From: an uncultured Acidobacteriaceae bacterium | Lineage (GTDB): Bacteria; Acidobacteriota; Terriglobia; Terriglobales; Acidobacteriaceae | Assembly: GCA_903828675.1 (NCBI GenBank) | Contig: CAIKND010000192.1 | Coordinates: forward strand, 1-36,927 | DNA: 36,927 nt | Direction: 5' to 3' | Part shown: piece after piece, positions 1 through 9,529 of the stretch | Layout of the letters: each line of letters begins with the position of its first letter | Position numbering within the stretch: the first letter of the stretch is position 1 | The notes under the pieces: model-generated | Databases searched by the model: none | What the model was told of the DNA's origin: nothing | Seen by the model: the letters and a program-made list of their open reading frames with translations, nothing else | Program-made: the position numbers and the translations under genes

Positions 1-105
1 CCTCCCTACCCACCCCCCCTACCCAGTGAAAGTCTGAGGGTCAATCAACTAGGAAGCGTAGCCAAAAGGTCCTTAAGTGGTGCATAAATAAAGCATGAAA
101 CCACT

Positions 106-972
106 CTATATCTGCATAAACCCAAGCGCACGAATAAGATAGCTCTTCAAATCCCGCCGATGCACCACTGCGTCCAAAAAGCCCTTTTCCAGCAAAAACT
201 CGGAACGCTGAAATCCCTCAGGCAGCTTCTGCCGAATAGTCTGCTCGATCACCCGCGGCCCGGCAAATCCAATCAGCGCGCCCGGCTCGGCAATGTTCAG
301 GTCGCCCAGCATCGCGAAGCTAGCCGTCACGCCGCCTGTCGTCGGATCGGTAAGTACACAGATATAGGGAACTTTTGCGTCGTCCAACTCCCCCAGCGCA
401 GTGGAGATCTTCGCCATCTGCATCAGGCTCACCACGCCTTCCATCATCCGCGCGCCACCTGAAGCGGCAATAATAATCAGCGGCTTCCGTCCCGTCCGGG
501 CGCGGTCCACGGCGCGTGCAATGGTCTCGCCCACCACCGCGCCCATCGATCCGCCGATAAACCCGTACTCCATCGCGCTCACAACCACGGAATGCAGACC
601 AAGCTGCCCCACCGCGTTGATGATTGCGTCGTTTAGCCCAGTAGCCTCTTGAGCCTTGCGCAGCCGCTGCTTATAGGGCTTTACATCGGTAAAATTCAGC
701 GGATCTGTCGACCTAAGCCCCAAATCAACCAGCTCATATCCAGGCTCGAGCAGCAGATCGATGCGCTGCTGCGCGCCCATTTTGAAGTGGTGCTGGCACT
801 TTGGGCACACATTCAGGTTGGCCTCCAGCTCCGCCTTCCAAATCACCGCGCGACAGCCCAGGCACTTGATCCACAAACCCTCGGTGCGCACAGTCTTACC
901 TGTGGCATCGGTCACATTCTCGGCCCCAGGCCCAGACTCGTAATCGCCGTTCTCTCGCTTGAACCAGGACAT
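106..972 (-). CDS. accD: Acetyl-CoA carboxylase carboxyltransferase subunit beta
   Basis: This is the beta half of the carboxyltransferase of acetyl-CoA carboxylase. With AccA it moves the carboxyl group from carboxybiotin on AccB to acetyl-CoA, giving malonyl-CoA for fatty-acid synthesis in the cytoplasm. The 288-residue product has the family's N-terminal C4 zinc finger (Cys37, Cys40, Cys56, Cys59, as CLGC and CPKC) and a crotonase-fold body with an SGGARMMEG loop. I chose ATG 972 (MSWFKRE) over an in-frame start 30 bases upstream because AccD proteins usually begin MSWF; the ribosome site is weak in either case. It is the last gene of a minus-strand run rlmH-cobO-accD, 63 bases after cobO. 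accA is not in the window. Confidence 0.96.
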   Translation of the reverse strand: MSWFKRENGDYESGPGAENVTDATGKTVRTEGLWIKCLGCRAVIWKAELEANLNVCPKCQHHFKMGAQQRIDLLLEPGYELVDLGLRSTDPLNFTDVKPYKQRLRKAQEATGLNDAIINAVGQLGLHSVVVSAMEYGFIGGSMGAVVGETIARAVDRARTGRKPLIIIAASGGARMMEGVVSLMQMAKISTALGELDDAKVPYICVLTDPTTGGVTASFAMLGDLNIAEPGALIGFAGPRVIEQTIRQKLPEGFQRSEFLLEKGFLDAVVHRRDLKSYLIRALGFMQI

Positions 973-1035
973 ATCGATCCCAATTGTAAATGGATGGAAC
1001 AAAAGCTGCCCATCAGGCCTTTTCAGGACTCTGAC

Positions 1036-1572
1036 TCAGTACTCTATGCCCCGCTGCGCCAGGACGCCCTTTTCGTAGGCATGTTTCACTTCTCGCATCT
1101 CCGTCACGGTATCGGCCAGCTCTACCAATGATGGGTGAGCGTTGCGCCCGGTCAGAATTACATGCACCATCTCCGGCCGTCCACGCAGCGCCTCGGCCAC
1201 CACCGAAGGGTCCAGCATTCCATAACCAATGGCATAGTTGATCTCATCCAGAATCACCATGTCCCACTCGCCGGAGTAGATCGCCTCGTACGCCTCCGCC
1301 CAGGCCGCTTCCACCAGGCGAATGTCCTCCGGATCGGTCTCGGCTCCGCCTACCTTCACAAACCCGCGCCCCATCTGCTTCAGCACGAAGTTCGGTCCAA
1401 AGGCCTGCACCGCATCCAATTCTCCGTAGTGCCACGACCCTTTCAGGAACTGCAGCATAAGCACCCGCATCCCGTTCCCCACAGCTCGCAAAGCCGTGCC
1501 CATGGCAGCGGTCGTTTTGCCCTTGCCAGGGCCCGTATTGATCAGTACCAGTCCACGCCGGGAATCGGCCAT
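1036..1572 (-). CDS. cobO: Corrinoid (cob(I)alamin) adenosyltransferase
   Basis: This enzyme transfers the adenosyl group of ATP to cob(I)alamin or cobinamide, making the coenzyme form of vitamin B12, in the cytoplasm. The 178-residue protein belongs to the CobA/CobO/BtuR family: a Walker A loop GPGKGKTT lies at residues 14-21, followed by the family stretch around QFLKGSWHYGE and the strand MVILDEINYA. Length is normal for the family. The ATG at 1570-1572 follows a modest GAGAG. It lies between rlmH (100 bases upstream) and accD (63 bases downstream) on the same strand. No other cobalamin-synthesis gene is nearby and I see no cobalamin riboswitch upstream, so it may serve salvage; that is inference. 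Confidence 0.93.
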   Translation of the reverse strand: MADSRRGLVLINTGPGKGKTTAAMGTALRAVGNGMRVLMLQFLKGSWHYGELDAVQAFGPNFVLKQMGRGFVKVGGAETDPEDIRLVEAAWAEAYEAIYSGEWDMVILDEINYAIGYGMLDPSVVAEALRGRPEMVHVILTGRNAHPSLVELADTVTEMREVKHAYEKGVLAQRGIEY

Positions 1573-1672
1573 AGCATCTCTCAGTAGTTGCGGATCAGTT
1601 CACTCTGGGAATATTCAACCGCCTGTCGGCAGCGGCATCTGACGGTTTGCCAATGACAACTGACCACTGTCT

Positions 1673-2122
1673 TTAATGTCCGCCGTGATACGGGTGCCCA
1701 GTCAGAATTGTATATGCCCGGTAAAGCTGCTCAGCCATCACCAGCCTAGCCAGCGCGTGGGCCAGAGTCATCGGCCCCAGCGAGAGCAACAGCTGCGCAC
1801 GCTTTCGAGCCGCATCCGACCACCCGCTTGCCGGCCCCACCGCAAAAACAATATGCTGTGCCCCTTCATCCCGCCGAGTGCCCAGCCAACTGGCAAAGGC
1901 CTCCGATGTCATCTGCTTTCCCCGGCTATCCAACATTACGGCCACGGCCGAAGTGCGACCATGCTGCCGCTCCAGCCACTCCAGCAGGGCCTCCTCAGTC
2001 CGGAATGCTTCGGCCTGGCACCGAGCAAATGCCGAGAGCCGCTCTAAAAATACCTGCGCCAATGCGTCGAAGCCATCCTTTGACCCGGTTCGGGCACCGA
2101 CATGAGCTAAAGTGAGTTGCAT
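1673..2122 (-). CDS. rlmH: 23S rRNA (pseudouridine-1915-N3)-methyltransferase RlmH
   Basis: RlmH methylates N3 of pseudouridine 1915 in helix 69 of 23S rRNA, acting on the assembled 70S ribosome. The 149-residue product is a compact SPOUT protein. It shows an IVFAVGPASG segment where the family has the SAM-binding knot, and ends in the hallmark LYRAYTILTGHPYHGGH. I start at ATG 2122 (MQLTLAHVG), which matches the usual N-terminus; a reading 12 residues longer is open. One oddity: the only good Shine-Dalgarno sequence, GGGAGG at 2142-2147, is 19 bases from this ATG and better spaced for an in-frame ATT at 2134. It heads the minus-strand run rlmH-cobO-accD and diverges from the TonB-dependent receptor gene. 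Confidence 0.92.
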   Translation of the reverse strand: MQLTLAHVGARTGSKDGFDALAQVFLERLSAFARCQAEAFRTEEALLEWLERQHGRTSAVAVMLDSRGKQMTSEAFASWLGTRRDEGAQHIVFAVGPASGWSDAARKRAQLLLSLGPMTLAHALARLVMAEQLYRAYTILTGHPYHGGH

Positions 2123-2534
2123 GAAGAGGAGAATACCGCAACCTCCCAAAAAACACACACAACATACCGTATTCAGAATTTCGCAGGTTGTTCATACGGA
2201 TTTTCATATTTACCCTTGCGCCACCTTACAACCACAATAGAAATAAGCACTTTAGTTTCAATAACAAAAGTATTCCCCCCAACGACCAACCGGATTGGCC
2301 CATACCGTGCATACGTCATCTCAGCCATCCATGCAAGTTATGGGAACACCATTCCAGGTTTACTTGCTCACATGGCGCTTCACTATTTCTATTTCAGTGC
2401 ATTCGTGAGTCGTTTGCCATCTTGGTAGTGCCGGCAAATCGGGTTTACACCCGCCTTCCGGAGCAGCAAATTTCGCGGATTGAGGGGTTTCTGGTGAGAA
2501 GCCTCAGGTCCCAATTCATTTTCGGAGGAGTTCG
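2123..2534. other. Gene-free divergent region upstream of rlmH and the receptor
   Basis: These 412 bases separate the divergent rlmH and receptor genes. The stretch is visibly richer in A and T than its neighbours, especially 2140-2300, and has no convincing reading frame. It should hold the promoters of both genes, but I could not assign -35/-10 pairs with confidence. The receptor's Shine-Dalgarno GGAGGAG is at 2524-2530. Confidence 0.6.
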
Positions 2535-5500
2535 ATGCAGTCTATCCGGTTCAAGAAAGCAATTCTTGCAATCAGCCTTTTGGTTACCGTATTGCTCGGC
2601 GGCGGCCTTGTTGCATGGAGCCAGGCCACCAGCGGCAACATCGCTGGAACGGTCGTCGATAAAAGCGGTGCTGCCATCTCTGGAGCCTCTGTCACTGTCA
2701 CAAACGTTGCCACCAACGTCTCCGCCACAGTGCAGGCCACCAAGACGGGTGACTTCTATGTCCCCAACCTCCTTCCGGGAGCGTACGATGTCACCGGCCG
2801 TGCTTCTGGCTTTGCGACTTTCTCGCTCAAGAATTTCGTGGTGAACCTCAACGCCACATCTACTGCGCACCTCGTGTTGCCTGTGGCCACTGCGTCCACA
2901 ATCGTCGAGGTCTCGGCCGATGCCGGTGCCGTCATCGACACCACCACCACGCAGCTGCAGTCCTCGTTCGAATCGGAAGAATTGAAAAACCTGCCCACCT
3001 CTTCTTCCGCTAACGGTGTTCTCAACCTCTCGCTGCTCGTGCCCGGAGTTGCCGCCGGTGGTGGCCTCGGCGTCGGCACCGGCCCCTCGGTCGGCGGTCT
3101 TCGTCCAGAGAACAACGACTTCACCATTGAAGGAATCGACAACAACAACAAGGGCGTCACTGGCCCTCTCGTATACATTCCCAACGATGCCGTCGGTGAG
3201 TTCACCGCCATCGTCAACCAGTTCTCGCCGGACTTCGGCCACTCCGCTGGCGGTCAGTTCAACACCACCGTAAAGAGCGGTACCAACCACATCCACGGCG
3301 TCGCATACGAGTATTTCCAGAACCGCAATCTGAACGCCGAAAACGCCGTCCAGGGCGGCAAGCAGCCCAACCCCCGCTTTGACAACAACCGCTTCGGCGG
3401 TGAAGCCGGCGGTCCCGCCATCAAGGACAAGCTCTTCTGGTTTGGCAATTACGAGTATCAGCCCATAGGACGCAGCGGTCAGTACTGGCTTTGCACCCCC
3501 ACCGCGGCTGGCATGGCCGCCCTCAAGGGCATTCCCCAGTTCAATCAGACCAACCTCGGCATCTACACCAAGTACATGCCCACTTCACCCGCGCAGGTCA
3601 ACTATGCCTCTGACCTCGCCTGCGGCAACCAGGGCGCCAAAGACCCGAACAACGGCGCGCAGTTCCTCACCGTCTACAATGATGGCCAGTTCAATTCCGC
3701 CGGCCCCAGCTACTCGTCCAACATCGCTCCCGGCGCAGGCGTCTATGGAACGGGCGGCGCAACAAACATTCCACTGGGCAACTACCTGGTCGCGGCTCCC
3801 AACTACAACAACACCAAAAGCCTGGTCGCCAGCACAGATTGGACCATCTCTCCATCTGACAGCTTCCGAGGGCGCTACGTCTACAACAACAATGCCGCCA
3901 TTGACACCTCCGCGGCTCTTCCCGCCTTCTTCCTGCCCCTGCCCTACATCTACCACCTAATCGCGCTCAGCGAGTACCACGACTTCACGCCCAACCTCAT
4001 CAACGAGGTCCGGGTCGGCTTCAACCGCTACTACAACATCACGCCCTCCGGCGGCGCCACCTTCTCGGGCCTCGACTCCTTTCCAAACCTCACCTATTCC
4101 GATCAGGGCGCCACCAACCTGGGACCCGATGCGAACGCTCCCCAGTCTACCGTCCAGAACCTCTACCAGTTCACTGATAACCTCAGCTGGGTCAAGGGCA
4201 AGCACAGCATCAAGTTTGGCTTCGACGGCCGCAAGTATATCGCTCCGCAGACCTTCACTCAGCGCGTCCGCGGCGATTACATTTACAACTACCTCACGGA
4301 GTACCTGAATGACGTTGCCCCCACCAACTTTGGTGAACGGTCCACCGGCAACTTCATCTATTACGGCGACCAGACAGCCTTTTACGGATACGCCAATGAC
4401 ACTTGGCGCATCTCGCAGAAGCTCAGCCTCAACTTTGGTCTCCGCTACGAATTCACTGCCGTTCCCGTGGGTGAGCGCGCCCAGTCGCTCAACATCAAAG
4501 CCAGCGCACCTGGACTCGTGTCCTTCGGTTCACCGCAGCCCCAAAAGACGAACTTCTTCCCGCGCGTCGGAATCAACTACGCCCTCGACCCAAATACCTC
4601 CATACGCCTCGGATTCGGCACTGCCGGCGATATCCTTGACGACAACCTCGGACTGCTCTCCTTCCCGCCTCAGTACTCGTCGACCAATGACGTGGGCACC
4701 GGCAACAATCCAGCAGTTGGCGCCCCAAACTTCCTCAAGAATGGCGGCCTGCCTCACGGTACTGGCACTCTGAATACCTACCTCACCGTCGCCGACCAGC
4801 GCGCTGCCACCTCGGCATATCTGCCCATTCAACAGATCACGCCCTATGCTGAGACCTGGAGCCTCGGCGTACAGCACGTCTTCAAGAGCGTCTATACCGC
4901 TGAAGTCCGCTACGTAGGCACGCGCGGCATTCACCTGCCCACACAGGACCAGATCAACATCCAGCCGAGGGTCACGGCTGCCAACCAGATTCCAACTCTC
5001 ATGAGCGCGCCTGCCACCGGCTCACTGGCCAATATGAACAATACCCTCGGAGCGATCGCCGCTCTCTCTAACATTGTTCCTGCATGGCATTTCCCGTCGG
5101 ACGGCAAAGGCGGCTTCACCAGCAAGATCACTTCCTACCGGCCGCTCTCTGAGTCCAATTACAACGGCCTGGAGACAAGCCTCAAGCGGCAATTCACCAA
5201 CGGACTGCTCCTCAATGCTGCCTGGACATGGAGCAAGGCCATGGACGATGCCACTGCGGCTACTTTCTCCACCACGCTTACCCCGCGCCGTCCACAGAAC
5301 TCGCAGAACGTCGCCGCCGACTACAGCCGTTCGGCCCTCAGCCGCACGCATCGCATCACCTTCTTCGCCGTCTACGACCTGCCATTCTTCAAGACCTCCA
5401 CCTGGCTGCTTAAGAACACCCTGGGCAACTGGGAGGTCGCGCCAACCTACACCTATGAGTCGCCTGAGTACGTCACCGTTCTGTCCGGTGTCAACTCCAA

Positions 5501-6023
5501 CCTGAACTCCGACTCTGGCAGCATTGATCGCACCATCTTCAACCCAAAAGGTGTCAAGCACACTGGCTCGGGCGTCAAGGCGTATGCCAATCCGAATTTG
5601 GTCGGCCAATGCGATCCTGCCACCACCGCCACAGACCCGAATGGCACCATCATCTGCCCTGGCGATACGGTTGCTTATGTGGCCAACAACCCCAATGCGG
5701 AGTACATCACGGCCGCGTCGGGCACTCTGCCCACCTCGCAGCGCAATACCGAGCCGCTCAACCCCATAAACAACATTGATGCCTCGGCCACCAAGCGCTT
5801 CAGCTTCGGGGAGTCCCGCTCCATCGAGTTCTCCGCCCAGGCCTACAACGTCTTGAACCACGCTCAGTACCTCGCGGGCAGCATCAACAATGTCAGCAAC
5901 CCCAGCTACTCCACACTGTCGATCGCTTACCAGACGGCTTCCAACCCCCTCTTCGGCAAGTGGAAGAAGGAATTCCCAGCCAACGCCCGCACCATGCAGC
6001 TCTCTCTCAAGTTCAACTTCTAA
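2535..6023 (+). CDS. TonB-dependent receptor with N-terminal carboxypeptidase-regulatory-like domain
   Basis: An outer-membrane beta-barrel transporter of the large Oar-like class that is expanded in Acidobacteriota. It would import a ligand using the proton motive force relayed by TonB; the substrate cannot be read from the sequence. Residues 1-30 form a signal peptide (basic start, hydrophobic core, cut near AWSQA). Residues about 33-115 are a carboxypeptidase-regulatory-like beta domain (SGNIAGTVVDKSGAAISGASV). A plug domain follows to roughly residue 260, then a long barrel ending in SLKFNF, with the terminal Phe expected for BAM insertion. At 1162 residues the length is typical of this class. 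GGAGGAG four bases before ATG 2535 fixes the start. The gene is monocistronic, with a hairpin terminator 20 bases after the stop. Such receptors often handle plant-polymer or peptide ligands, which is inference here. Confidence 0.93.
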   Translation: MQSIRFKKAILAISLLVTVLLGGGLVAWSQATSGNIAGTVVDKSGAAISGASVTVTNVATNVSATVQATKTGDFYVPNLLPGAYDVTGRASGFATFSLKNFVVNLNATSTAHLVLPVATASTIVEVSADAGAVIDTTTTQLQSSFESEELKNLPTSSSANGVLNLSLLVPGVAAGGGLGVGTGPSVGGLRPENNDFTIEGIDNNNKGVTGPLVYIPNDAVGEFTAIVNQFSPDFGHSAGGQFNTTVKSGTNHIHGVAYEYFQNRNLNAENAVQGGKQPNPRFDNNRFGGEAGGPAIKDKLFWFGNYEYQPIGRSGQYWLCTPTAAGMAALKGIPQFNQTNLGIYTKYMPTSPAQVNYASDLACGNQGAKDPNNGAQFLTVYNDGQFNSAGPSYSSNIAPGAGVYGTGGATNIPLGNYLVAAPNYNNTKSLVASTDWTISPSDSFRGRYVYNNNAAIDTSAALPAFFLPLPYIYHLIALSEYHDFTPNLINEVRVGFNRYYNITPSGGATFSGLDSFPNLTYSDQGATNLGPDANAPQSTVQNLYQFTDNLSWVKGKHSIKFGFDGRKYIAPQTFTQRVRGDYIYNYLTEYLNDVAPTNFGERSTGNFIYYGDQTAFYGYANDTWRISQKLSLNFGLRYEFTAVPVGERAQSLNIKASAPGLVSFGSPQPQKTNFFPRVGINYALDPNTSIRLGFGTAGDILDDNLGLLSFPPQYSSTNDVGTGNNPAVGAPNFLKNGGLPHGTGTLNTYLTVADQRAATSAYLPIQQITPYAETWSLGVQHVFKSVYTAEVRYVGTRGIHLPTQDQINIQPRVTAANQIPTLMSAPATGSLANMNNTLGAIAALSNIVPAWHFPSDGKGGFTSKITSYRPLSESNYNGLETSLKRQFTNGLLLNAAWTWSKAMDDATAATFSTTLTPRRPQNSQNVAADYSRSALSRTHRITFFAVYDLPFFKTSTWLLKNTLGNWEVAPTYTYESPEYVTVLSGVNSNLNSDSGSIDRTIFNPKGVKHTGSGVKAYANPNLVGQCDPATTATDPNGTIICPGDTVAYVANNPNAEYITAASGTLPTSQRNTEPLNPINNIDASATKRFSFGESRSIEFSAQAYNVLNHAQYLAGSINNVSNPSYSTLSIAYQTASNPLFGKWKKEFPANARTMQLSLKFNF

Positions 6024-6040
6024 CTCCATTCCAACCAACA

Positions 6041-6066
6041 AAAAGGGCGCCCCTCGGGGCGCCCTT
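6041..6066 (+). terminator. Hairpin terminator after the TonB-dependent receptor
   Basis: A perfect 9-bp GC stem, GGGCGCCCC (6045-6053) with GGGGCGCCC (6056-6064), extended by two A-T pairs. It starts 22 bases after the receptor stop. The T tract after it is short and broken (TTACTATTTG), so termination may be partial. Confidence 0.7.
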
Positions 6067-6216
6067 ACTATTTGTGCCGACAAAACCTCACCAGAACTCT
6101 AATAGCGTCAATCTCTACAACGCGATTGCAGACCCATGCCAGGCGGCCGGTAACATGAACCGGCCAAACCTACTGCGTGGTCTCGCTGCCAATCTTAAAT
6201 AGGGGCTGCTCTGCTT

Positions 6217-6249
6217 CCACCCTTCAATCGTTGTCTGATTCAAGGGTGG
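6217..6249. terminator. Hairpin between the convergent receptor and aspS genes
   Basis: Arms CCACCCTTCAATC (6217-6229) and GATTCAAGGGTGG (6237-6249) pair over 13 positions with one mismatch and a 7-base loop. It lies 50 bases beyond the aspS stop, so it may end aspS transcripts, but no strong T run follows on either strand. Confidence 0.45.
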
Positions 6250-6299
6250 TAAGCCAGAAATCCTGATTTCGATTTTCCGAATTCAAGCCCAAAATGCCG

Positions 6300-8174
6300 C
6301 TAGCTCTTCAGCGCCACCCGAATATGCAGTTCCTTCAACTGCTGCTCGGTCACGGTCGTCGGCGCGTCCGCCATCAGATCTATCGCCTTTGCCGTCTTCG
6401 GGAACGCAATCACCTCGCGCAAACTCGGCGCTCCGGCCAGCAGCATCACGATGCGATCCAGTCCCAGCGCAATCCCTCCATGCGGCGGAGTTCCATACTC
6501 CAGCGCATCCAGGAAGAACCCAAACCGAGCCCGTGCTTCCTCATCGCTGATTCCCAGTGACTGGAAAATCTGCTGCTGCACATCCTTGCGGTGAATTCGA
6601 ATCGACCCCGACCCCAGCTCCAGCCCATTCATCGCTAAATCGTAGCAGTTCGCGCGCACGCTGGCCGGATCGCTCACCAGGTTCGCCATATCCGCCTCTT
6701 TTGGTGAGGTGAACGGATGGTGCGCCGGCATCCACCTCGCCAACCCTAGATCGTACTCGAACATCGGAAAATCAACGATCCAGATCGGGTTGAAAGCCGC
6801 CGTTCCATCCAATGCTTTTCCACTCTTCGGATCGGCGTCGCGCACCGCCGTCTCGGTCACGCCGAACGCCCCGTGCTTGTCGGCGAACTTCTTCGCCAAC
6901 TCCGTCCGGAAGTTCCCCGCGGCCGAGTATACGTTGATCTCGCGCTCGCTCAACCGCCCTTCAAACTTCGTGTCGCTCGCCTTCACAGGGTGTGTCGGAT
7001 CGCCGGCCACAATAATCACAAAGTCGCCGTCCTCTGCGCCAACCAGCTCCCGCACCTTGGCCGCGGACTCCGGAAATCCCTTTGCCAGCCGCTTGAAGTC
7101 GTCAATGAACTTCGCGCCCTTCTTCAGGTCGAAGAGCGGGTGATTGTCCTCGCGCTCCTTGCGGCTCAGTTCGCCCACCTTGGGAATCCGCAGCGCCACC
7201 ACCGGCAGCGCCGGGTCAATCTGCAGCGTCGCTAGCGCCGCGTCCGTAAACGCCGGGCGCACATCGGTCAGTCCGGGCAACCGCAAGTCTGGCTTGTCTG
7301 ACCCAAACTGCCGCATCGAGTCGTCGTACGTAATCCGTGGGAATGGCGTGGCAAGCGTAACTCCTGCCGCCGCAAAGCCTGCCGACAGAAACTTCTCCAC
7401 CACGCCGAAAACCGTCTCCTGGCGCGGGAAACTCATCTCCAGATCCACCTGCGTAAACTCAAGCTGCCGGTCGGCCCGCAAGTCCTCGTCGCGGAAGCAG
7501 CGCGCAATCTGGAAGTACCTGTCGAAACCGCTGATCATCAAAATCTGCTTGAAAATCTGCGGCGACTGCGGCAGAGCATAAAATTCGCCCGCATGCACCC
7601 GGCTCGGCACCAGAAAATCGCGCGCCCCCTCCGGTGTGCTCTTCGTCAAAATCGGCGTCTCGACCTCTAGAAAACCCTGCGTGCTTAGGCTTTCGCGAAT
7701 CGCCAGCGTTATGTCGTGCCTGAGGCGGAAGTTCTTTTGCATCTCCGGCCGCCGCAAATCCACATACCGGTATTTCAGCCGCACTTCCTCGTTCTGAATC
7801 GCCTCGTCCGACGGCGAAAACGGCGCCAGCTTCGTGTCGTTCAGAACCAGCAGTTGGTCGGCCTCAATCTCAATCTCGCCCGTCGGCATCTTGGGATTGA
7901 TGGCGTCCTTATCGCGCAAACGCACCTTGCCCACCGCAGCCACCACGTACTCGGGCCGCACCTGTTCGCCCTTCAGATGGCCCTCCGGCGTCAGTTCCTT
8001 GTCCAGCACAATCTGGGCAATGCCTGTCCGGTCTCGCACATCCAGAAAGATCAGGTTGCCGTGGTCGCGCCGCCGGTTCACCCAGCCCATCACCACCACT
8101 TGTTGGCCAGCGTCAGCAGCGCGCAAGTCGCCGCACATATGCGTCCGTTCGAAACTACCTAGAAAATCAAGCAC
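6300..8174 (-). CDS. aspS: Aspartyl-tRNA synthetase
   Basis: Charges tRNA(Asp) with aspartate in the cytoplasm. It is a class II synthetase of the bacterial type: an N-terminal OB anticodon-binding fold (about residues 15-105, VMGWVNRRRDHGNLIFLDVRD), motif 2 in FRDEDLRADRQLEFTQ, an inserted GAD-type domain in the middle, and motif 3 in GIALGLDRIVMLL. The 624 residues are slightly above the usual 580-610. The start is GTG at 8174, with AAAGGA eight bases upstream. It follows hisS by only 12 bases on the same strand, so the two are very probably co-transcribed. Whether it is discriminating or also charges tRNA(Asn) cannot be decided here because no gatCAB or asnS is in view. Confidence 0.97.
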   Translation of the reverse strand: MLDFLGSFERTHMCGDLRAADAGQQVVVMGWVNRRRDHGNLIFLDVRDRTGIAQIVLDKELTPEGHLKGEQVRPEYVVAAVGKVRLRDKDAINPKMPTGEIEIEADQLLVLNDTKLAPFSPSDEAIQNEEVRLKYRYVDLRRPEMQKNFRLRHDITLAIRESLSTQGFLEVETPILTKSTPEGARDFLVPSRVHAGEFYALPQSPQIFKQILMISGFDRYFQIARCFRDEDLRADRQLEFTQVDLEMSFPRQETVFGVVEKFLSAGFAAAGVTLATPFPRITYDDSMRQFGSDKPDLRLPGLTDVRPAFTDAALATLQIDPALPVVALRIPKVGELSRKEREDNHPLFDLKKGAKFIDDFKRLAKGFPESAAKVRELVGAEDGDFVIIVAGDPTHPVKASDTKFEGRLSEREINVYSAAGNFRTELAKKFADKHGAFGVTETAVRDADPKSGKALDGTAAFNPIWIVDFPMFEYDLGLARWMPAHHPFTSPKEADMANLVSDPASVRANCYDLAMNGLELGSGSIRIHRKDVQQQIFQSLGISDEEARARFGFFLDALEYGTPPHGGIALGLDRIVMLLAGAPSLREVIAFPKTAKAIDLMADAPTTVTEQQLKELHIRVALKS

Positions 8175-8186
8175 AACCTGTGTCCT

Positions 8187-9479
8187 TTACTCGCCTGCTG
8201 GTTTTGAGAGGAAGACTGCCAACTCCGCTCGAGGAACCTTTGTCTGCAAACCGGTGGCGAAGTCCTTCACCGTAAGAATACCGGATTGAAGCTCATCCTC
8301 GCCCATGATCACAATCCGCCGCGCCGTCTTGTCCGCGGCCTCGAATGACTTCTTCAGCCGGAAGCCCCCTTCGCCCAGTTCAACCCGCAGCCCCGCCCGC
8401 CGCAGTTCCTTTGCCAGCGCCAACGCCGCCGGATTCAGACCCTCGCCCAGCGGCGCAATAAACGCATCGGCCTTCGGTGCGTGGGCAGCTTCCAGAGCCT
8501 GCAGCGTCAGCACCAGCCGGTCCTCTCCCATTGCAAACCCGATTCCCGGTGCCCTCGGTCCGCCCAGCATCTCGCTCAAACCGTCGTAGCGTCCTCCGCC
8601 CAGCAGCGCATTCTGCGCGCCCAGCCCACCATGAGTAAATTCAAAGGTCGTCCGCGTGTAGTAGTCCAGCCCCCGAACCAGCCTGTGATTGCGCGTATAC
8701 GCCACCCCCGCCGCATCCAGTGCCGCAGTCACGGCCGCAAAGTGAACCCGCGATGCCTCATCCAGGGAGTCGGAGATCACCGGCAGCGTATCGATAATCG
8801 GCTGGTCCGCCGCAACCTTGCAGTCCAGCACGCGTAGCGGATTCGTCACCGCCCGCCGCTGGCAATCCACACACATCTTGTCGACCACCGGTGCCAGCGC
8901 GGCCCGCAGCGCCTCGTTATACCGCGCCCGGTCCGCCGCCGACCCCACCGAGTTCAGCTCCAGAGTCCACCCTGTAATCCCCATCTCATCCAGCAGCGTC
9001 GCCAGCATCTCCAGCACTTCCGCATCGCGCAGCGGGCTCTCGCTCCCTGCTGAGGTCGGCCCAATCACCTCCGCGCCAATCTGCGAAAACTGCCTGTACC
9101 GCCCCTTCTGCGGCCTCTCCCGCCTGAACTGCGGCCCGATGTAATAGAGCTTCTGCAACTGCCCCGTCTCGCCCAACTGGTGCTCGATATACGCGCGCAC
9201 CACCCCGGCCGTATTCTCCGGCCGCAGCGTCAGCGACTGCGTCTTCTCCGACTGCGCCCTGGCCCTGTCCTCCCACGTGTACATCTCTTTCGAGACGATG
9301 TCGGTCTCCTCGCCCACCCCGCGCGCAAACAGCGCCGTGTCCTCAAAAACAGGTGTGCGAATCTCCCCGAAATTGTAACGTGCAAAGACAGCCCGCGCCG
9401 TAGCCTCGATGCGGTTCCAAAGAGCCGTCTCAGACGGCAGCAAATCGCGCGTCCCACGGACGGCTTTCAGTGTGCTCAT
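8187..9479 (-). CDS. hisS: Histidyl-tRNA synthetase
   Basis: Charges tRNA(His) with histidine. It is a class II synthetase of 430 residues, normal for bacterial HisRS. Motif 2 is seen at about residues 118-131 (RRERPQKGRYRQF) and the histidine-specific loop at 268-280 (VRGLDYYTRTTFE). The C-terminal anticodon-binding domain covers roughly the last 100 residues. The ATG at 9477-9479 has GGAAGAG just upstream. It is the first gene of the hisS-aspS pair. Upstream lies a 619-base gene-free region containing a dispersed repeat, so its promoter is probably within about 50 bases of the start or beyond the repeat; I could not place it. Confidence 0.97.
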   Translation of the reverse strand: MSTLKAVRGTRDLLPSETALWNRIEATARAVFARYNFGEIRTPVFEDTALFARGVGEETDIVSKEMYTWEDRARAQSEKTQSLTLRPENTAGVVRAYIEHQLGETGQLQKLYYIGPQFRRERPQKGRYRQFSQIGAEVIGPTSAGSESPLRDAEVLEMLATLLDEMGITGWTLELNSVGSAADRARYNEALRAALAPVVDKMCVDCQRRAVTNPLRVLDCKVAADQPIIDTLPVISDSLDEASRVHFAAVTAALDAAGVAYTRNHRLVRGLDYYTRTTFEFTHGGLGAQNALLGGGRYDGLSEMLGGPRAPGIGFAMGEDRLVLTLQALEAAHAPKADAFIAPLGEGLNPAALALAKELRRAGLRVELGEGGFRLKKSFEAADKTARRIVIMGEDELQSGILTVKDFATGLQTKVPRAELAVFLSKPAGE

Positions 9480-9529
9480 AACTCTTCCAGTCTAAATGGA
9501 CCTCAGCAGGGACCCCGGCCCATAATCCA

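Noticed and set aside
1573..1672. Possible cobalamin riboswitch before cobO
   Set aside because: The 100-base gap is too short and lacks the conserved B12-box; nothing resembling it was seen.
5022..6083. Long open frame (353 codons) on the minus strand inside the receptor gene
   Set aside because: It lies wholly antisense to a well-supported receptor, has no family features and arises from the C-rich third positions of the real gene.
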